DNA of 64,000 nt from Aquarana catesbeiana (lineage: Eukaryota; Chordata; Amphibia; Anura; Ranidae): assembly GCF_042186555.1 (NCBI RefSeq), contig NC_133324.1, positions 8,082,236 to 8,146,235 on the forward strand. The letters are read 5' to 3'. Below are positions 50,712 to 56,700 of this stretch, one piece after another; position 1 is the stretch's first letter; each line of letters begins with the position of its first letter. Position numbers and translations under genes: made by a program. A model generated the notes under the pieces. It searched no databases. It was not told the DNA's origin and saw only the letters and a list, made by a program, of their open reading frames with translations.

Positions 50712-53700
50712 ATATAGATATATCTATATAGATATATCTATATAGATATATCTATATATATATATCTATCTATATATATATATCTATATATATATATCTA
50801 TATATATACACTCCCATCTACTTTGATTGGTCTTTTCAATACCTTCCTTGCACTGTGTACACACATTGTATCAATCCCCAAAAGCAACTACAGTACATAT
50901 AAGATTCAGACCTACAAAGCTTGATACGCTATGTACAGTATACAGTATACATGCTAGAATCATGCAGTGCTTCCACATCTCCAAAATATCCATCCCACCA
51001 CCATGAGCCCAGTATTCTCCCCGACTACTCAATTGAATATGAAAAAATACAATTCCATAACAAAACAAACTTGTGTTAAAAGTCCTCTTTCAATTTTATG
51101 TGTGATCCAAGATCCACCGATAGATAATCTGGCCCGTTGGTTGTGGATGTCTGCAGGTGGGAGGCTTATTGGAAGCTGGAAGACTTTTTAAAAATATGGA
51201 GGCCTCCAGAAACCGGCCATCCCTATGTGAATGAGTAAGAGGGACATAGTACTCCTACTCAATCAAAAAAAAATAGTAATCAATAGATAAAGACACCCAA
51301 ATGTTTGACATGTCCTTAATTAAAAAAAATACCTAAGAAAAGCCCCTCATCATAAATGCATAATTATTTATGATGTCCGCCACCTGCCAACCTGCCAACA
51401 CTAAAAACCCAACAGACCCGGTGCACGTAACAGGGAAGGGGCGGGGATAATATTGAGATCATTGACCACATATGGCCATGGCTGGGGATTAACGGCCATG
51501 TAAGCCAATGACATTGGTGACTTTGGTGGCTCCTAGCTTTCTTAAATACTACTTCTACAGTATCTCACAAAAGTGAGTACACCCCTCACATTTTTGCAAA
51601 TATTTTGTTATATCTTTTCATGTGACAACACTGAAGAAATGAGACTTTGCTACAATGTAAAGTAGTGAGTGTACAGCTTGTATAACAGTGTAAAATTTGC
51701 TGTCCCCTCAAAATAACTCAACACACAGTCCAAATTGGGTCCAATTAGCCATTTTCCCTCCCCGGTGTCATATGACTCATTAGTGTTACCAGGTCTCAGG
51801 TGTGAATGGGGAGCAGGTGTGTTAAATTTGGTATTATCGCTCTCGCTCTCTCATACTGGTCACTGGAAGTTCAACATGGCACCTCATGGCAAAGAACTCT
51901 CTGAGGATCTGAAACAAAGAATTGCTGCTCTACATAAAGATGGCCTAGGCTGTAAGAAGATTGTCAAGACCCTGAAACTGAGCTGCAGCATGGTGGCCAA
52001 GACCATACAGTGGTTTAACAGGACAGGTTCCACTCAGAACAGACCTCACCATGGTCGACCAAAGCAGAAAGTGGGGTCCCCCAGTGTTCTGTGCTGGGAC
52101 CAATCCTATTTAATTTATTTATAAACAACCTGGAGGATGGGACAAACAGCTCAATCTCTTCATATGCAGACAATACTTAGCTAAGCAGGGCAATAACTTA
52201 TAGTTATGCAAAAATATGAATACAATCTACTCCCTGAGGGGAGATCTTCTGGGGGAATCTAGGATGGAAAAGGACCTGGGGGTCCTAGTAGATTATAGGC
52301 TCAGCAATGGCATGCAATGCCAGGCTGCTGCAAGCAAAGCAAACAGAATATTGGCATGCATTAAAAAGGTGGTTATATCCAGAGATAAAACAATAATTCT
52401 GCCACTCTATAAGACTCTATAAGGTCTGGCCGCACCTGTACTATGCCGTCCAGTTCTGGGCTCCAGTCCTCAGGAAGAATGTTCTGGAAATGGAGACAGT
52501 CCAGACAAGGGCAACAAAACTAATTAAGGGACAGGAGGACCTTAGTTATACTTTTCCGAAAAAGGGAATTTAATAAGACACTAAAATTAGATGAAAAGTG
52601 GTTTAAACTTAAACTGCGTAGAGGGTTCTTTAATGTAAGAGCGGCAAGGATGTGGAATTCTTTTCCACAGGCGGTGGTCTCAACGGGGGGCATCGATAGT
52701 TTCAAGAAACTATTAGATAAGCACCTGAACAACCACAACATACAGGGATGTACAATGTAATACTGACATAAAATCACACACATAGGTTAGCCTTGATGGA
52801 CTTGTGTCTTTTTCAACCTCGCCTACTATGTAACTATGTAATAATAAAATGTCAAGGCAAGAAAGCACCAGAAGGAACACCACATCCCTATGCACAATAT
52901 AATAGAGGGGAGGGAAAGGGGGTAACAAGCCCTGGGACTTTAATGGTGTTCAATGAACAAACAGGATAAAGACACATCACCATCAATAAAATTTCATGGA
53001 TTTTATTACAATCTATAAAGAAACATTAGCAGCTTCTTCAGGAGTTTCTGGTAACAAGTACATTATGCTAGGAATAGCAAAGGACAAGGATAAGTTCTCA
53101 TGTTAAATTTTTTTTTTGCTTAGAATACAATGAACTAAACAAAAAAATGTGAAAATAAGAGATAAATACATTTTGCCAATGCGGCCAATGCAGAGTATAG
53201 TCAATACATATAAACAGTCATAAGAAAGGACATATATGTGTAGTATACAAAAACATATACAGGCGGAGGTGAAATGAGTCTCACCGGAGTTGCCAGAAAG
53301 GGCCAAGCATAGACCTGGTTCAATAGTGAAGAAATTGTACATCACATATGGATTCAAAGCACCACCATCTGAGTGTCATGTTCAAAAGTGATCGCAGCAG
53401 GAAAATAATTTTCAATATCCCTAAAACATGGGGAAAATGAATCACACATTAAAAAGTATACTTCCATGTTGGGCCACCAGGAGTTAAAACAAACCCCTAG
53501 AACCCACAAATGAAGTTAGGTCATTATGTGATTGATTATAGAGCAATTTTTACCTGATAAGAAAACTGTAATAGGAATCAATGAATAAACAGCTGGGTTC
53601 GAAAATCAAACCATTACAAAGCTGGATAAAGAACAGTTCAAGTTGTAGCAAAGACAGCTACATGCAGAGCTGCATTGACTTGAGGTATAGTTGAAATTTA

Positions 53701-56700
53701 GAATGTGGACTGGACAAAATCTAAGCACAAAAGAAAAAACTATGGTCAAAGGGAAATTTAAAACAGGTGACTGAAGATCCTTATCAAGCAGTGAACAGGC
53801 AAACTGAAGAACTTACCAAGATGAACAAAAAATCAGGGATACCGGAAGCGATTCCGGAGGTGTTCATCCCTCCTCTCTGAGATGGCCTTTGACAGAGGGT
53901 TGCGGCAAATAGCCACATTCATATAGACCTCGCCCCCCAGCAGCGTCTGATGTCACCGCCGGGAGGCGGACGCCAGCGAGGATGCCTGTGCACAGGTGCA
54001 GTGACTCAAACATAGAAGCGCCTATGGAGTGACGACAATCACGTCATCAGCTTCAGTGCGCATATATCAGAGTAAATACTGCCACACAGGGTGTGATGCC
54101 TGAAAGGCGTCCCAACTTCCGGCGCCATTTTGAATAAGGGAAACTGCATGTATGAAATGTCATGGAAATGGAAAAGTGCCAGAACATATCAACAAACAGT
54201 ATTATGCTAATAGTAATTGGGTAAAGGATTCAGTTAATCACGCATCTGGGCACATCTGGGCACATGGGACTATATACTCTAGGGCTCCAGTGTGTAAGCA
54301 AGCTGATTCAAACCTGGGCTACACTGGTGCCCGGGGCGTCCGTACAATCACTATAGGAACAGACTCAACAAATTGGTGCTGATAAATGAGAATGAATCAT
54401 GAAAACAAAGGATTAATTTGAATAGGTAAATTAAATAAGAGAATATACTTAAAAGTTGAAAATTGTTTAAACGCTATAAGCCCTCAATGGCATCCCGGTG
54501 GGAGTCCACATATCGTCCGCCTGTAGAATATAATAAATATCACATATGTATATGACAAATGAAATCATAATATATATTAATCTATAGTTACAAACTATGG
54601 TATGATATGAATTGTGACCATTGAATGGTTGAAAGAAAAAGAGAAAAGGAGAGAAAAAAAGGATTAAAATAGAAATGCAGTGAAAATTATGATATAGGAA
54701 AAAGCTTGACCCATTAAAGAAAAGATTTGAAACTGTAAGCATCATTCAAACCAGGATATTTTAGGGCAGAAAGTTCATGTATCCATAGTGCTTCTCGCTG
54801 TAAAAGAATTTTGTCGTAGTCACCACCTCTATCTCCTGGAGGAATATGCTTTAAGGCAAAGAAATGCATTTTTGAGCAGTCAAAATGGTGGAGCAAACCC
54901 ATGTGGCGACTTATCGGTGTTTCCACTATTTTTTTAGAAACCAAGGAAACATCATCCCTAATGCGGTGGTAAAAAGGTCGCTTAGTTTTGCCCACGTGAA
55001 AGCGTGGCACTCACAAAGCATTATATAGACCATTCCAAACAACTGGCATGTTGCCATAAATTTGGGTTTGTGCAAACACCCATTGGGAAGGGTAATGCTA
55101 TATGCAGCATGAATATACTGACAATAATTGCATTTATGACATGGCCTAGTGCCCTTGGCATTATTAGAAATGCCTATTTGGGGGGTATAGTGACTATGTA
55201 CAAAACTGTCACGGAGAGATCGAGATCTCCTAAAGGTAATCTTAGGGTATTGGTTAAGATTTTTTGAAACATTGTCATCTCCCATTAGGAGATACCAATG
55301 TTTCTGTAGGATGTCCCTCACCTGGCGATGCTGGCCAGAAAAGCGGGTAATCATCCTAAATCCTGGATTTTCTTTGACAGATTTGAGATTGTGTATTAAG
55401 GAGGCACATTTTTTTCCCTTAGCCCTGATGTAGGCCTTTTTAAGGGATCTATTGCTGTAGCCACGTGATTTTAAATGCACCTGTAATTCCGTGGCTTCTT
55501 TTTCAAAGTGATGATCTTCACTGCAGTTGCGCCTCAATCGCTTCTTCATTATTGAACCAGGTCTATGCTTGGCTCTTTCTGGTACCTCAGATGAGACTCA
55601 TGCTTTTGTATACTACTCATATATGTCCTTTCTTATGACTGTTTATATGTATTGACTATATTCTGCATTGGCCGCATTGGCAAAATGTATTTATCTCTTA
55701 TTTTCAACAATTTTTGTTTCGTTCATTGTATTCTAAGCAAATTTTGTAACATGAGAACTCATCCTTGTCCTTTGCTATTCCCAGCATAACGTACTTGTTA
55801 CCAGAAACTCCTGAAGAAGCTGCTAAAGCAAAACATGTTGAGTAGTATCTTTTGTATGTATGTTTCCCAGTGGAATCCATGACCTTGACAGTGATGGTTA
55901 AATTTTTCTTATGTTTTTTATAAATTGTAATAAAATCCATGAAATTTTATTGATGCTGATGTGTCTTTATCCTGTTTGTTCATTAAACACTGTTAAAGTA
56001 CCGGGGCTTGTTACCCCCTTTCCCTCCCCTCTATTATGTAACTATGTAAGTTGAGTGCACATGCTCAGTGTCATATCCAGAGGCTGTCTTTGGGAAATAG
56101 ACGTATGAGTGCTGCCAACATTGCTACAGAGGTTGAAGGGGTGGGGGTCAGCCTGTCGGTGCTAAGACCATACGCCGCACACTGCATCAAATTGGTCTGC
56201 ATGGCTGTTGTCCCAGAAGGAAGTTTCTTCTAAAGATGATGCACAAGAAAGCCCGCAAACAGTTTGCTGAAGACAAGCAGACTAAGGACATGGATTACTG
56301 GAACCATCTCCTGTTGTCTGATGAGAGATAGATAAACTTATTTGGTTCAGATGGTGACAAGCGTGTGTGGCGGCAACCAGGTGAGGAGTACAAAAACAAG
56401 TGTGTCTTGCCTACAGTCAAGCATGGGGGTGGGAGTGTCATGGTCTGGGGCTGCATGAGTGCTGCCGGAACTGGGGAGCTACAGTTCATTGAGGGAACTA
56501 TGAATGCCAACATGTACTGTGAGATACTGATGAAGAGCATGATCCCCTTCCTTTGGAAATTGGGCCGCAGGGCAGTATTCTAACATGATAATGACCCCAA
56601 GCACACCTCCAAGATGACCACTGCCTTGCTAAAGAAGCTGAAGGTAAAGGTGATTGACTGGCTAAGCATGTCTCTAGACCTAAACCATATTGAGCATCTG

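Larger units (their letters stand above)
52842..56037 (-). mobile_element. Penelope-like element with inverted terminal arms
   Basis: Arms 52899-53333 and 55542-56037 are inverted relative to each other (outer end CCCTCCCCTCTATTAT at the right, reversed at the left). Between them, on the minus strand, is the C-terminal part of a Penelope protein with a GIY-YIG endonuclease. The coding region begins only at the inner edge of the right arm, so the reverse transcriptase is lost. Penelope elements are known to end in repeated terminal sequences in direct or inverted layout and to carry hammerhead motifs there. A leftover 57-bp piece (52842-52898) lies between the LINE tail and the left arm. Confidence 0.82.
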
